Shown here: positions 1-12,190 of the stretch, piece after piece | Numbering within the stretch: position 1 is the first letter of the stretch | How the letters are laid out: each line of letters starts with the position of its first letter | Source: Bagarius yarrelli | Lineage: Eukaryota; Chordata; Actinopteri; Siluriformes; Sisoridae | Reading direction: 5' to 3' | DNA: 64,000 nt | Assembly: GCA_005784505.1 (NCBI GenBank) | Contig: VCAZ01000125.1 | Span: 372,001 to 436,000 of the forward strand | Translations under genes and position numbers: made by a program | The notes under the pieces: model-generated | The model's input: the letters and a program-made list of their open reading frames with translations, nothing else | Told to the model about the DNA's origin: nothing | Database searches by the model: none

Positions 1-639
1 GTACAGACATCATGATAGACTGGAATCCAGTTCTCCAGTGGGAAAATAAGAACTCAGACCAGTCCTACTAGGGTTACTTGTAATGTATCTCAGTGCAGTC
101 AGTCTAAAAAAGAAGAATTATTTTTATTTGTATATGTGATAATCAACAGAAATTTCCAGTACATAGTTTATGTTTTTCACTAAGGCCTACATTTTTAAGT
201 ATTGTATTAAGTATTAAGTTCTCTGAATTATGCACTCTACACATACAGTACAAGCCCAGGACTAAACAGTGGGACTTTGCTGCAACATTATTAAATACTT
301 TCCGTTGATTTGTTATATACTACAGAGAGGGAAAGAGGATAGCTGGGAATATTTTTGCCAGGAAATGCCATCCTATCACTTCATCTGCCATCATCCCCAT
401 ACCTCATACCCCCTAAATTTAGTGTCCTCTCCTCTAGACCACCCGAGCCCAGTTTCCCAGTCGTCAGCACTCAGCTGACTTTCTGGATTCATCTGTCTTT
501 GTCAAATTGGATGATCTGTCAAACTGCTGTGCCTGTGAACATGCCTGGGTGTGACTAAACTTTCTGATAAGGTGTGAACAATGTTGTTGTGCATTAATGA
601 TCCACCACATAGAAAGATGATTGATGAGAGAAGTTCACC
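1..639. other. Intergenic, no gene recognised
   Basis: AT-rich sequence with only short, low-complexity open frames. None resembles a known protein and no exon-like block with splice signals was recognised. Confidence 0.6.
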
Positions 640-1261
640 CTCCTTCACCATGCAGCCCTTCTCTGCTGGCCTAAACACTATCAGAATCTGACCTACATTT
701 ACAACCTAATATTTAAAATATGTTATGAAATTGTATTCATTTATTCTGAACAGTCTTTTCTCTTCGTTTTGTAGCGTTTATCTTGCTGAACTGCTTTCAG
801 TACGTGTGGATGTGGATGTTAGAACTTTTGTCCAATCAAATTTAAGTTTCTATGTGCTGCCATGTCAATATAATCTGTCAATGCTTTCAGAATCAGTAGT
901 GTTGCCCATATAACCCAAACTATATTAGTAATAGCAGGTTGCTAATTGGTTAACATTATTAAAGACTGATTGCTTGAACAGAGTAAAACTGTTTTAGCCC
1001 AGTTCAGAATAGGAAGAAAAAGCTTTATTGCCATGTAGGTTTGCACTTACAATGAATGAATTTTTACTTAAGATAGAAATACAAAAGGAAGAATTAAAAA
1101 AAGAGAGTAAAATGTTATTGCACATTGTTTATATGAAAAATAAATAATAAATAAAATAAATAAGTATTATTGCACAGAAAAGTATGGTTAGCAGAACAAG
1201 TCTCTACAGTTGAATTCAGTCCACACTGAAGGCCCAGGTACCAAATGCACCGGCCGCCACT
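640..1261 (+). mobile_element. Non-autonomous DNA-transposon-like repeat (family shared with 46180-46900)
   Basis: Long stretches match the element at 46180-46900 in the same order: 'cttctctgctg', 'ctcagaatctgacctaca', 'gctttcagta', 'gttttagcccagttcaga', 'agctttattgcca', and finally 'cccaggtaccaaatgcacc'. Two independent copies with shared ends define a dispersed element of about 0.6-0.7 kb without coding capacity. The right end, read inwards on the minus strand, is roughly 'agtggcggccggtgcatttgg'. The left end is eroded. Superfamily is not certain. Confidence 0.7.
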
Positions 1262-3624
1262 GGTAATGACAGAAGATCCTTACTCATTATCTATTAAAAG
1301 ATCACCCTGTTTAGCATTGGCAGATTCCGGTGTTTGCTGACAAACTGTTTACACACTCCTAAATGTTATTTAGCAAATAGTGTTTAGCAAATCTGGATGA
1401 TTATGTTCCACTCAAGTTTTGAGAAGATACAACAGAAACATTCTACAGGAAGTTTTAATCATTGGGGGAAAAAAAAAATTCAAGATTAAGAAGCTTTATT
1501 GTCATTTCAATCATATATAGCAACTGCAGGACACAAGACACAAGTACACAGAACTATAATCATAACGTATGTGCATATAGAGATATTTTATGGTGCGCTT
1601 TGTTTGTCTATTTGCTGGTTGGCAGGGTCACATTGTCCATGATACTGTATATGTTTAATAGCTGACATATAGTGAAATGAGGCCCATGTTCACTAGCCAG
1701 TCTTACTCAGTTATATGCAACTAGCATGTTTCGTCTTAGCAGTACAGTATCTGGTCGCTGTCATAAACAGAAATAGGGAAATTTCGTGACAAATCCTTTC
1801 ACAGCTGGTCTCTGCAGTTCATGTGTGACCCCTCTGTTTGGATTATATCGTAATTCTATCACTAGGAAACCACTGAGAGCTGTTAATATCTTACAAGTAG
1901 ACAAAGGATGAGTTGCAGTGGTGTTATAGGTTTCCACTAACATATAACTGTAGGCTGTTCAGTGTTGTTTTAAACAAACTATAACATAAGTGTATAGATT
2001 GAAGCTGCAGAGATGTGTGTGAATGTGAGAAGCATTTAACGGGCCAGTGTTTGATGTAGATTTTTACTGACCATGCTTAATGAGTGTAGGGGCCATGGCG
2101 GAGGTAGGAACAGATAGCTAAGCTATGAATTTGTGATCTTGTACAGAGGTCTTAGGCCAGTGGGTTTGTTTTTCCAGCTGTTTGGAGGGAAAGCCCAGTC
2201 CCATGTGATTTGTGTTTCTCCAGCTGTTCTCAGATCAGCGAGAGCCCCCAAGTGGCCTCTGCCAGCAGCAAAACATTACTATAGTATGTTATTTAGTCTC
2301 ATATCACCGTTTATGTATGTATAGATTTAGAGTTATCTTATTATATAACAGCTAATGACTATTTTTAAGCAAATATTCTTTTAAACCATGTTCATTTGAG
2401 GTTTTAACCAAATCTTAACCAAGTCATGTGGTGAAACTCTGAACACTAATTTGCACCGTTTTTTCCTTAAAAGGTATTTTTTAAAATTTGCATGAAGTTA
2501 TGGTGCTTTATATAATTTATCATCATTAATCTTCGCTCAGGAGGGGTGGGGGTTTGTAAGTATGGAATAAGTTCTTAATTTAGGATGTTGTCTTGTGCCC
2601 AAAATATAAGACCACGCTTTAGTCTTCTATCTTTAAGGGGTTAACATGTCCTAGTGTCAGCAATCCCAGCTGGTCAGACATGTCTGTCAACACAGCTATT
2701 ACAATCTTCTCTGTTAGGAGAGGGGGGAGCAGGGAGTGTGACCTTGGAACTAGCACACTGAATATTATCCTCTGACTGCCCCCTAAATACATGTTACTTT
2801 TAGAATTTGCTGGGGCAAATATTTGACTGTAAGCATGGTGTGTGTGTCATCTGTTAAGGCATTTTTGATAGAACATCAAGTACCATCGCACTGCGCAGCG
2901 TTAACTAGCAGTTGTTATGCCACAGAACGGGTAAACCATCTTCAACCAGGTGCTTACGATCGCTAAGTGTAAGAACGGGAGAAAGTGAGAGTGTGCTAAA
3001 GTCGTTGAAGCACCCTGAGGTGTAAGAAAAGGTGTTAATTCTGAGTTTTTGGTAAATTAATTCCTGTGTGAATTCTTAGGAAGCTCTATGTTATGTATGA
3101 AAGCACAGACTTGCACTTCATTATGGTGGTTTTCATGGTGCTGTTTATGAGAGGTCAGAAGGTTATTATGTCTGACTGAAAAGACCGCGGCTCAGACAGT
3201 CTAAACAACTGATATTTACATTTATCATTTTCTACTATGGTCTTTTTTATCCATGCCAACAATATTGCTCTGTAACACTGTTGTGTTGTTTACAGCCTCC
3301 CATTGTTCATATATAGGGATTCATCCATATATCCATACACACTGCATCCTCTTTGATCATTTTACAAACATCTTTATTTAATAAACCTTACAAGTAACAT
3401 GTAACATCAAAGATCTGTCATTAGACTGGAAAATGTTGAAACAAATGCAAAAATAAAGGATAAGTAAGGAGTGTTTTAATAAAAAGACAAGGCTAAAGTG
3501 GAGTTAAAGTTTAAATAGTGGAGCTATGAGCTCATACAGAATAGCATTTAAATCAAACGTTGTTATATTTCGAGCTTTACTCCTGTTTAACTCCTTACTT
3601 CAGTGCTATCCAGTATCACTTTAC
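1262..3624. other. Intergenic, no gene recognised
   Basis: No coding exon recognised. A short stretch near 1486-1560 ('aagaagctttattgtcattt') looks like the tail of a dispersed fish repeat. Otherwise the sequence is unique-looking and AT-rich. Confidence 0.55.
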
Positions 3625-3801
3625 ATTTGGCGGATGCTTTTATCAAGCGCGACTTTCATTTAGCTCATTTATACAACTAAGAAATTGGGGATTATAGGCC
3701 CTGATCAGGGGCCCACCTGGTATTATGGTGATGCTGGGAATCAAACCCAAAATCTTCAGGTTAGCAGTCCAACAGATTAGCCAGTGTGTTACAACTTCCC
3801 C
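3625..3801 (-). repeat. tRNA-derived SINE, antisense copy
   Basis: Read on the minus strand it follows the SINE found at about ten other places here: a tRNA-like head with B box (complement of 'gggaatcaaaccca'), then 'ggcccctgatcaggg', then the tail related to 'gtcgctctggataagggcgtctgccaaatg'. It is decayed, and the tail lies at the low-coordinate end. Confidence 0.8.
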
Positions 3802-3888
3802 ACTTATATGATAAATCAAACCGACAAACCACTTTGCATGCTAAGTGAGGGGGTTTGCAGCTTTTTTCACTGCAGTAAATAATGGGGG

Positions 3889-4082
3889 AAGGGCGTTAGG
3901 GTGTTGGACTGATGATCGAAAAAAAATTACTATGGGTTTAATTTCCGGAGACAACTAAGCTGTGACGGGTAGGGTCCCTTAGCTAGGCCCCTGAACCTCA
4001 AGTGCTCAGTTGGGAGAAATAAAAAAATAAAGAAACACAAGGCACTCTGGATACAGGCATCTGCCAAATGTCAGAAATGTAA
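3889..4082 (+). repeat. tRNA-derived SINE, sense copy, degenerate
   Basis: Shows 'ttagggtgttggactgatgatcg', a B-box-like 'gggtttaatttcc', 'aggcccctgaacctcaagtgctcagtt' and tail 'ctctggatacaggcatctgccaaatgtcagaaatgtaaat'. It lies about 90 bp from an antisense copy, forming an inverted pair. Confidence 0.75.
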
Positions 4083-4549
4083 ATAATAAAATTATGTGTT
4101 AGCTTATAAACAATTGCCATATTTTAAGTGGAATAATTTCGGTCATTATCTGGCATCCCAATTCTGAGACTAGAAATAAGAACATTACACCAGAAAGAAA
4201 CAAGCATAAATCTTTTTGTCTACCAACCTGGCACAAAAGATCACTTTTACCTGAGCCTTTGTGGTCTGTTCTGTAGCAGTGTAGCCTAGGTAGAAGTGAC
4301 AAAGCGCTGAGAGGCACCTTGTAGGTTTAATTACTGGTGGTATTTGGAGTGATGATGTAAAAGAACTGCTTTACGTTAGGTGATGCAATCTTACTACTAA
4401 TGTATTAATTTCATAGCTAGTATATTTAGGCATATTTTGGAATTAAAACAAAATTTATTCTGAATAATTGTTTAAGGTAACTAATTTTCTTCATTCTAAA
4501 ACAAATTGTTTGATAAATGTCCTTTTTTATATTTGAATTATGCTCTTCC

Positions 4550-4735
4550 CTAAAGTCATCAGGCCATCAGGCTCCTTAACACACTGAACCGAACTAAACT
4601 AAACTACCTCAACTGACACACACACTCAACTGTCTGTTTTTGCACTGTCTAGATTAATGTCCGTGTTGTTATTTGTTCTGTACTGTTTGCACCAGATTGC
4701 ACACATGCACTTTATGACTACCCCAAAAGTGAGTT
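4550..4735 (+). mobile_element. Non-LTR retrotransposon 3' tail fragment (Rex1-like)
   Basis: The segment 'catcaggctccttaacacactga' through '(act)cacacacactcaactgtc', then 'ttgcactgtc...tgcaccagattgcacacatgcacttta', resembles the 3' end of the element at 13860-14640, which has the same order of motifs. No coding sequence is left. The family name is an inference. Confidence 0.5.
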
Positions 4736-5384
4736 TTCTGTTTTCTGCTTTAAAAAAAGTTTTAAAACGGAAGAACAAAAGTTCCATGGTTGATGGAAGG
4801 AAAATACAAGCATTAATAATGTTTTATAAACTGGTACCATCAGTTTATCCCATCCTACAATCTCACTGAGCTTCTTTAATGGGAAGCTTGTTGTAAATTA
4901 AGTAGCTGCCATATGCTGTGTCAATGTGTCCAGTTTTATTGCGTTTGGACAGGAGCTTTGTCTTTGCATGTTTTATTGGGGTACCACAATGTTGCAGTTT
5001 CTCAGATAATAAGTCATGTTTTTGTTGCTGGAGGTCTAATGAAAGGTGCTTGGTCCACCTGACATAGGATCACCCTAATGGAATTCTGGGAATGGAAGAA
5101 GTGTCATCCCTGAATTTTGTTTATTTGTTGGCACCCTGTCATAAAAATCTTGCCATCAACTCCATATTAATCCTGTCAACAAACTTTTCAAGGGTCTTTT
5201 TTGCTTTGCATTAAAGCCACTCCCAGTCCAGGCCTTCAATGAATTTACGACTCTCTCCTCACCTCTTTACTCCTCTCTATTCTACATCTAATCTCTTCCT
5301 GCTCCATCTGCTTGCCACTGATGCCTGCTCTGCTTTCTTGTCTGTGCAAAAAATATATATATTTGCAAATCCTTAGTGAAAAGG

Positions 5385-5415
<31 letters not shown>

Positions 5416-7450
5416 TATAACGTACTCGTCTTTAGTGACATGCAGCCATCTTGATGAAGGCCACTAAAAAGCACTGGTGATGAAAAACCTCCCAGACCTG
5501 CTAAGAACCCATCTTAAGTTTCATGCCAGTGAAAATTTATAGCTCTGGTACTAGTGGACAGTCTAATTCCTCTCAGAAAAAAGGCAGCAAACTTACCTAT
5601 TGTCTGCCTTGGACATGATCTTGTACTGTACCTTTAAACACTCCATCTCTGAGGAAGTTTAATGAATATCAATTTTGCCTTTTCATTTATCAAACTTGCT
5701 CAATTTTGTAATCCTGTATTTTTTGTGCCAGAAGGAACTGTGTGTCTATGAATAAGTACGACAGATATTAAAGAAACTCTTCAGCCAATATTTTCCCTAT
5801 CCCAGAAGTAGTCAATCAGCCAGGACATGTTAGGCATATGAAGTTTTAGTCATTAGTTTTGCAATGAAAATTTTTTTTATTTTTTGGCCAAACTATAACT
5901 CTAAGCAGCCAAGATTTTATATAAAACAAGGAAATGCCAGTAGTTGTCATTGCAGTCTCAGGTTTATGTCAGTTTATCAGGATAAGTGAATAAGTAAATA
6001 AAGGATAACATTATGTGGTAATGTAATATAAAAAATAACTCTAAATAACTGAAGGTGCATTCCTGCAATCAAGAGATGTGACATTATCTTAAATAGTATG
6101 ACAATAAACCAAGGACTGGATTGTGGGCATTAAGTTTAAATGTTTAACAAATATGTTTAACATGACTGGAGGCTGAACATATGTGTGTGGAATCAGATTG
6201 CACAGGACCTGAGAGAGACCTATACTCACTACTTAGACCCAATGTGTGGGCTACAGCACTGCACTGTACCTGAACCATACACACCTCCAGAGAGTGCTAA
6301 GGTCTCTAACAGCTCTGAAATACCTGTAACCGTGTTATTAATCCTATTGACAAAATAATAAATCTGTTAGAATATGATTAAAGGTAATTTGTCTCCTGGG
6401 TGGGACATTTGCATTGACAAATTAGTTTTTTAGAGACAAAATAGCTCTCAATAAGACAATAAACAGCAGATTCTAAAGCCATAAATATTTGGCCAACTTT
6501 AGATATTATAACCTTAATTCTCTTTAAAATGCGTAGATTTACTGGAATGCTGATATATTCGCAGGATCTGAGTGTATTAGTGTATACCGTGTGTCGGAAC
6601 ATCACAGTGGAAGACCAGTTGTTTTACAGATGTGTTTACAAATTGAAAATGTAACAATGCTCATGAATACAGTAATAAACTACCACTTATTGAGTTATAA
6701 TTGCACTTCTTTGCATAAAAAAATCAATCTTGTACCTTCTACTCATGCAAATAAGGTAATAAAACATTTCAAATTAAGCTGTGATGTCGTATTTTATAAA
6801 AAAAAAAATCTTTAAAGTGTGCAAATTGTACTTTTCTATCTTTAAACATTCTTTTATGCCAAATGCATTTTTATTCTTTACATTTTATCTGAGTCTTTTC
6901 AGTGTCTTTGTTCTATATTATCTTTTTTTGAAACAAAGGCTAAGTTCTCCTCCTGAGAGGTCTTAGAGGTTATAAGATATTCTTATCTAACCGTAGAAAA
7001 ATATCCCACAGATGATGTGATAAAGGAAAAGTAAAAACAGCAGTGGTGTCACACACACTTTATTTTTATAGTGCAGACACACGTCTCTATCATCTGATAC
7101 AGCCAAAAGTGTGGCCGGTTGCAATTCGTTCCATTTAGTCAGTATATGAGTTCAGCTCTAGAATGCAGACCCCTGCTGTTCTGTGGCATTCTGCGAGGGA
7201 GGACCTCGACAGAGAGAACTGAGTGTGTTATGTCCCCATGAGGTCAGGACACTAGAGAGGAACAGTCAGCTGCCTGCACGTTACAGAATATCGCCAGGAC
7301 GGTTATATATGTCATAATCCAAACACTGTGGGTTCTGCTCATGTTGATACAAGATATCATATGAACGTGTAGTAAATGTCAAAAGCCAAAATAAATAAAA
7401 GAACTGTGACCGCAGAGTAACAAATAATAGATTTATGTAGTTTATATAGA
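4736..7450. other. Intergenic, with (CA)n at 5383-5411
   Basis: No gene recognised. A (CA)n microsatellite lies at about 5383-5411. The open frames here are short and AT-biased, with no family resemblance. Confidence 0.5.
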
Positions 7451-7500
7451 AACATGTGCATGTTTATTTATATGTATGTATATTATATAGATATACATCT

Positions 7501-7525
7501 GTGTGTGTGTGTGCATGTGTTCGTG

Positions 7526-7594
<69 letters not shown>

Positions 7595-7680
7595 GCACAC
7601 ACGTACGAACACACGCCGTGTATTATATATATATATAGATATATATATATATATATATATGCACACACACGAACACACGC

Positions 7681-7751
<71 letters not shown>

Positions 7752-7769
7752 TATATATATATCTATAGA

Positions 7770-7806
<37 letters not shown>
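7501..7806. repeat. Compound (TG)/(AT)/(CA) microsatellite with inverted symmetry
   Basis: A (TG)n start is followed by three long (AT)n tracts (about 7532-7589, 7625-7660, 7684-7747) separated by short CA/TG-rich spacers, ending in (CA)n at 7776-7805. The spacers are inverted copies of each other, for example 'gttcgtgtgtgtgcatat' near 7519 and its complement near 7655. Open frames across it (repeated Tyr-Ile, Thr-His) are artefacts of the dinucleotide repeat. Confidence 0.95.
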
Positions 7807-7812
7807 ACACAG

Positions 7813-7973
7813 ATGCCCTTATTCAGGGCGACTTACATTTATCTTTTTATACAAATAAGAAATTTGGGGTTAAGGCCTTGCTCAGGGGCCCGGCAGTGGC
7901 AGCTTGGTGGTGCTGGGAATCGAACCCAGAACTTCCGATTAGCAGACCTTAACCTCTGTGCTATCACTTCCCC
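7813..7973 (-). repeat. tRNA-derived SINE, antisense copy
   Basis: Directly abuts the microsatellite. It reads 'gatgcccttattcagggcgacttac', 'ggccttgctcaggggcccggcagtggcagcttggtggtgctg', and the antisense B box 'gggaatcgaaccc' at 7916-7928. One of the better-preserved copies in the window. Confidence 0.85.
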
Positions 7974-8220
7974 ACTGATTACCAATATTACATTACTATT
8001 AAATAAAATGCAAAGGCAGTGTAATGAAATCAGGTCACAAAATTTATAATCGTCAACCTGTGATTTGTCACATAAAAATGAGTGGATTAAATCACATGGC
8101 CTTTTTACTGTTATACGCACTACGGTTCATGTCAAGATAAGGCATTACGCATATAGTATCTGGAAAAAACAATCCTTAAGAAGAAAATGTAACTGTGAGG
8201 GAGATTGCATCTCTAACTAA

Positions 8221-8786
8221 CTCTAAAAGTCCCCACACACACTGATAAACCCATCAGTACTGTAACATATCTCTGTATACATCCTCTGTACATTCATCTG
8301 CAGAGTCGGTATATAGACTGTATAATAACACCTGCATATGTACATTGGTATACGTGTATATCTAAACTCTCTACATATTCATCCAGCTGTACATTAATTC
8401 ATATGTTTCTACTCATCCTTAAACTGTGTATTTATCTATATATAGTTTCTGTATATTTAATCAAGCTGTACGTTCATAGAGGTTTCTTTATATTTATTCA
8501 CTGTTTATTTATATATACTATCTGTAAATTTACACTTATATTTTTTGACAGTCACTTATAAGAGATGGGCAATGTGCAGAGAATATATATCATTTATATA
8601 CTGTGCATTCATATATACTGTATATTCTGTAAATTCATACATAGTTGTATATCCATTAATTATACATCCGTACATGTTTATACTTTGCACTTCTGGTTAG
8701 ATTCTAACTGCATTCCGTTGTCTTGTAAGTATGTGCCATGACAATAAAGGTGAATCTGATCTAATCTAATCTAATCTAATCTATTC
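8221..8786 (+). mobile_element. Rex1-like LINE 3' end with (TCTAA)n tail
   Basis: The end of the block, 'cacttctggttagattctaactgcatt', 'atgtgccatgacaataaagg' and a (tctaa)n run at 8757-8780, matches the tails at 40968-41051 (+) and 51254-51312 (-). The tail repeat marks the element's 3' end, so it lies on the plus strand. The upstream part is a decayed AT-rich untranslated region. Confidence 0.6.
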
Positions 8787-10138
8787 TGCCTTTTTTCTTT
8801 CTCTTGTTGCTTTCCTTTGTCGAGGTTTAGGTCTGGCTCTGCAGTTCAGGTCTGGCTCTGTTTAGTCAGTGCTAAAAAGGTTATCTGTAATGTATAAAGG
8901 TGCTAAGCAGAGATCTGTCAATGTGAGAATGCCTGAGGGAGTGTGTGTGTGTGTGTATGTGTGTATGTGCTTTCATATGTGTGTATCTGCCTGAATATTT
9001 GTAGGCCAATGTGCATACACCCGAAGCTGTAGCGGGGGAATGAATCAGTCTTAATGGTTTTATTGAATTAATCACATGAGTGAGAGCTCACCGATGGCTG
9101 GAGGCTTCGGTAGGCGTTGCCTTTACAGTGATGGCACCTCATTGGAATTCCAGTTTGGAGCCTTGAAAGAATAGATGACTTTAGTTGGGTTACTGCTCTG
9201 CAGAGAAACACAGCACATGCAGAGGCACTTTCTATAACTTAATTAAGCACTAATAGAAAGCAGTCAGAGCTTTATATTCAGCCTTTGTTGTGGGGGTATT
9301 TGGGGAGGATCTGGGCCCCTCTGTGGGTGTTGATGCTATAGTGGAGGTGTTATTAGTGTTAGCAGGATTACAGCCCCTAGGCTGTGTGGTTAGGCTCCAG
9401 TGAGAGGAGATGTAGAGGGACAGGTCATGATTGGAGCCATACTGAAGTCTGATAACTGGCAGAAGAGATTAGAAATAGCATGTGCTCCTATGACCTCTGC
9501 GCTGACAGATGAAATGGACATGTTCAAACTATGAAACACTCTGCGTCCTCTGCTTCTGCTTGGAGACGATATAAAGACCTAAATGTCATATTATGGCTGG
9601 TAGAGGCTTTTCACATTATATGATATGTATTATAATACTGCTTTATGGGTTAATGACAGATATATACAGTTTTATTACCAGTAAAACCAGCGCTTTAAAT
9701 ACATAGCGAACACCAATTTTATCACCACATCAGCTGATAGTGTTTTATTATTTTTGCAACCTTTACAAATGTAAATGAAAATAATATCTCCAAAAAGATA
9801 TAATCAAACATAATTGACAATATTGACAAAAACATAATCTAATATATTATCAATAAATTGGCCAATCACAGTGTTTGTGTGACATTATGTACATTATTTC
9901 TAAATGTATTCTAAGGACATTTATTAATTTTATAGTACGACCATGTTATTGTAGTAAAACTGTACAATTTTGGTTCACTGTCCTAAAGTCTTAAGGTTTA
10001 GTATCCTAGATTACAATTTGTACATATGTGGGATAATGACATGCTGTCTTTGTAATGCATGGGTGGTCTGAGGAGCAAATAGATGGGGGTAGGTTTTCCT
10101 GTCAGGTTTATGAGTTTCTGGCCTTCCAGATATTTTCA

Positions 10139-10139
<1 letters not shown>
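8787..10139. other. Intergenic, no gene recognised
   Basis: A short (TG)n run lies at 8941-8966. The rest has no recognisable exon or repeat family. Confidence 0.5.
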
Positions 10140-10171
<32 letters not shown>

Positions 10172-10503
10172 GCCTCTTGCCTCTCTTTCTTTCTCTCTGC
10201 TTTTCTCCTTCTTATTTTAATCACTCACTGATTTAACCTCATTTATTGAAATGAAATTACGCTTCGGTAATTATTTTATTGATTCATAATGATTTCTCTC
10301 TCTCTCTCTCTTTGCCTCTCTCTTTCTCTCTCTCTCTCTGTCTCTCTCTCTCTGTCTCTCTCTTTCTCTCTCTGCCTCTCTTTTTCTCACTTTTCCTCTC
10401 TCTTTTTCGCTTTCTGCCTCTCTTTCTCTCTCCGCCTCTTTTTCTCTTATTGCCTCTCTCTTTCTCTTATTGCCTCTCTGTTGCTCTCTCTGCCTCTCTC
10501 TGC

Positions 10504-10545
<42 letters not shown>

Positions 10546-10722
10546 CTCTCTTTCTCTCTTTGCCTTTCTCTTCCCCTCTCTGCCTCTCTTGCTCTCTCTG
10601 CCTCTCTCTTTTTCTCTTGGCCTCTCTCTTTCTCTTTTTGCCCCTCTATTTCTGTCTCTGCCTCTCTTTTTCTTTCTTTGCCTCTCTCTTTCTCTCTGCT
10701 TCTCTCTCTGCCTCTCTCTCCA
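10140..10722. repeat. CT-rich microsatellite block
   Basis: (CT)n at 10140-10165, then about 430 bp of imperfect CT repeats with interspersed 'tgcctctctctttctct' units at 10294-10722. Long Ser/Leu-rich or Arg/Glu-rich open frames on both strands come from the repeat and are not genes. Confidence 0.95.
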
Positions 10723-11699
10723 TCCTATGTCAGGGAACTTTTTAGTTTTTCTATAAGCTGGTCTAAGCGTGAGATGATTCCATGCGTTCTTGGTTAATAG
10801 AAAAGTTTTTATACACATGCACAGTATTTATAATTTCTGAGTAAGTAAAACGAAATAAAGTAACTAGTCATTTTTAATTCAACATCAACTTTACTGAACT
10901 TTTTTTTCAGCAGTTTTAGGTTGAGACTCAATATTTTATGAACATATTTAAACACCAACTGTTCAATAGACCAAACACATATTGCTATGACCACAGTATG
11001 GGACACATGCTGACTGCTCAGGACGTCCCTTTACTGTGGAGGGTTAGGCAATTAGAGCATGCTGACATCTGTAAACATCTGTCTAACTGCAAAGTCTGGG
11101 TTTACCGAAAATAATATTGACTGGTCACAGTTTTCAGTGACACTTAATCTAACTCAACTTTTGACCCCTGATCATCACAGGTCATGTGATTTAAAAAAAA
11201 ATCCTGTTTAAGATTAAACATGGCATTGTTATGCTGAAACGAATATTTGGGCTTCGTAGGTGCTTAACAACTGTGTGCAATCAAAATTGTGCCAAGAGTT
11301 TGAAGAAAAAAATATATGAATCCGAGGTGAGGTGTTCACAGTCTTTGGCTAAATACTATATATATGTGACTTATATGGGGGGTTAAGTAAGCGTAAGGAA
11401 AGGAAGTGTGCCCATGGCGTGTGGTTCAGGAGGCACCATAATTTACTTCAATTCAGTTACAAACAACTCAGGTTCAAAAGTGATTATGTTACAGCTGTCA
11501 TCAATATGTAAAGCTTATTTAATTACCCCAAATACTGTTCCTGAAGCATTTTTTTTTTTAAATCTTCCTGACTGCTAAAGCCATACCTCCAACAAAGAGG
11601 TTATAAAGCATATGCATAACTCGCTGTTCAAATATAATGATAATGAAATATAATTAAATAATGAAAATTGACAAAATGACTAGAAATCTTAAAAGGTTT
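10723..11699. other. Intergenic, no gene recognised
   Basis: AT-rich sequence without a recognisable exon, RNA gene or repeat family. Confidence 0.5.
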
Positions 11700-12190
11700 A
11701 GCATTCATAGCTTATCAGGTAAAATACAACAGAAAAGCTCACCTCAATACATGTGAAACCCCCATAATATGAAAAACATTTGGAACATTTTGGGCATAGG
11801 TCTATAATATATTTTAGGTGCAAAAACAACTGTATCACCCAAAGAAAATATTCAGGCGGAAACACAGTTGTAACCGCATTATGTTATGGGGCTGCTTCTC
11901 TTCAGCTAAGACTGGAGCTGTAGTCATGGAATCATAGCTTTAGAATATAGTTTGACAGAAAACTGGTAGACCTCTGTTAGGCAGCTGATAAAAACTTTGA
12001 CAGAAGCAAAAATCTTTGCCAAGACAGGAATGGGTTCAGAAGAATAAGATCAAGGTTTGAAATGGTCTAAATCTAAATCCTGTCAAACACCTGTGGAATG
12101 ATTCGAAGAAGGTTGGACACCTTGCAACTTTATAGATATAGAACATTTTTGGAAAAAGTGAAAAAAAAAAATAAAACCCTGAAAGGGTCA
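11700..12190 (+). mobile_element. Tc1/mariner-type transposon remnant
   Basis: Conceptual translation of broken frames gives a DDE-transposase-like block: near 11877-11910 'IMLWGCFSSAKTGAVV', and near 12068-12105 'LNLNPVKHLWND', corresponding to the family's 'PDLNPIEHLW' region. Stops and frame breaks interrupt it throughout, so it is long dead. Terminal inverted repeats were not located. Confidence 0.55.

Noticed and set aside
7442..8049. Tyr-Ile and Thr-His repeat open frames
   Set aside because: Translation of AT and CA dinucleotide repeats and an adjoining SINE.
10279..10818. Long Ser/Leu-rich and Arg/Glu-rich open frames
   Set aside because: Translation of CT/GA microsatellite; no start context, no conserved domain.
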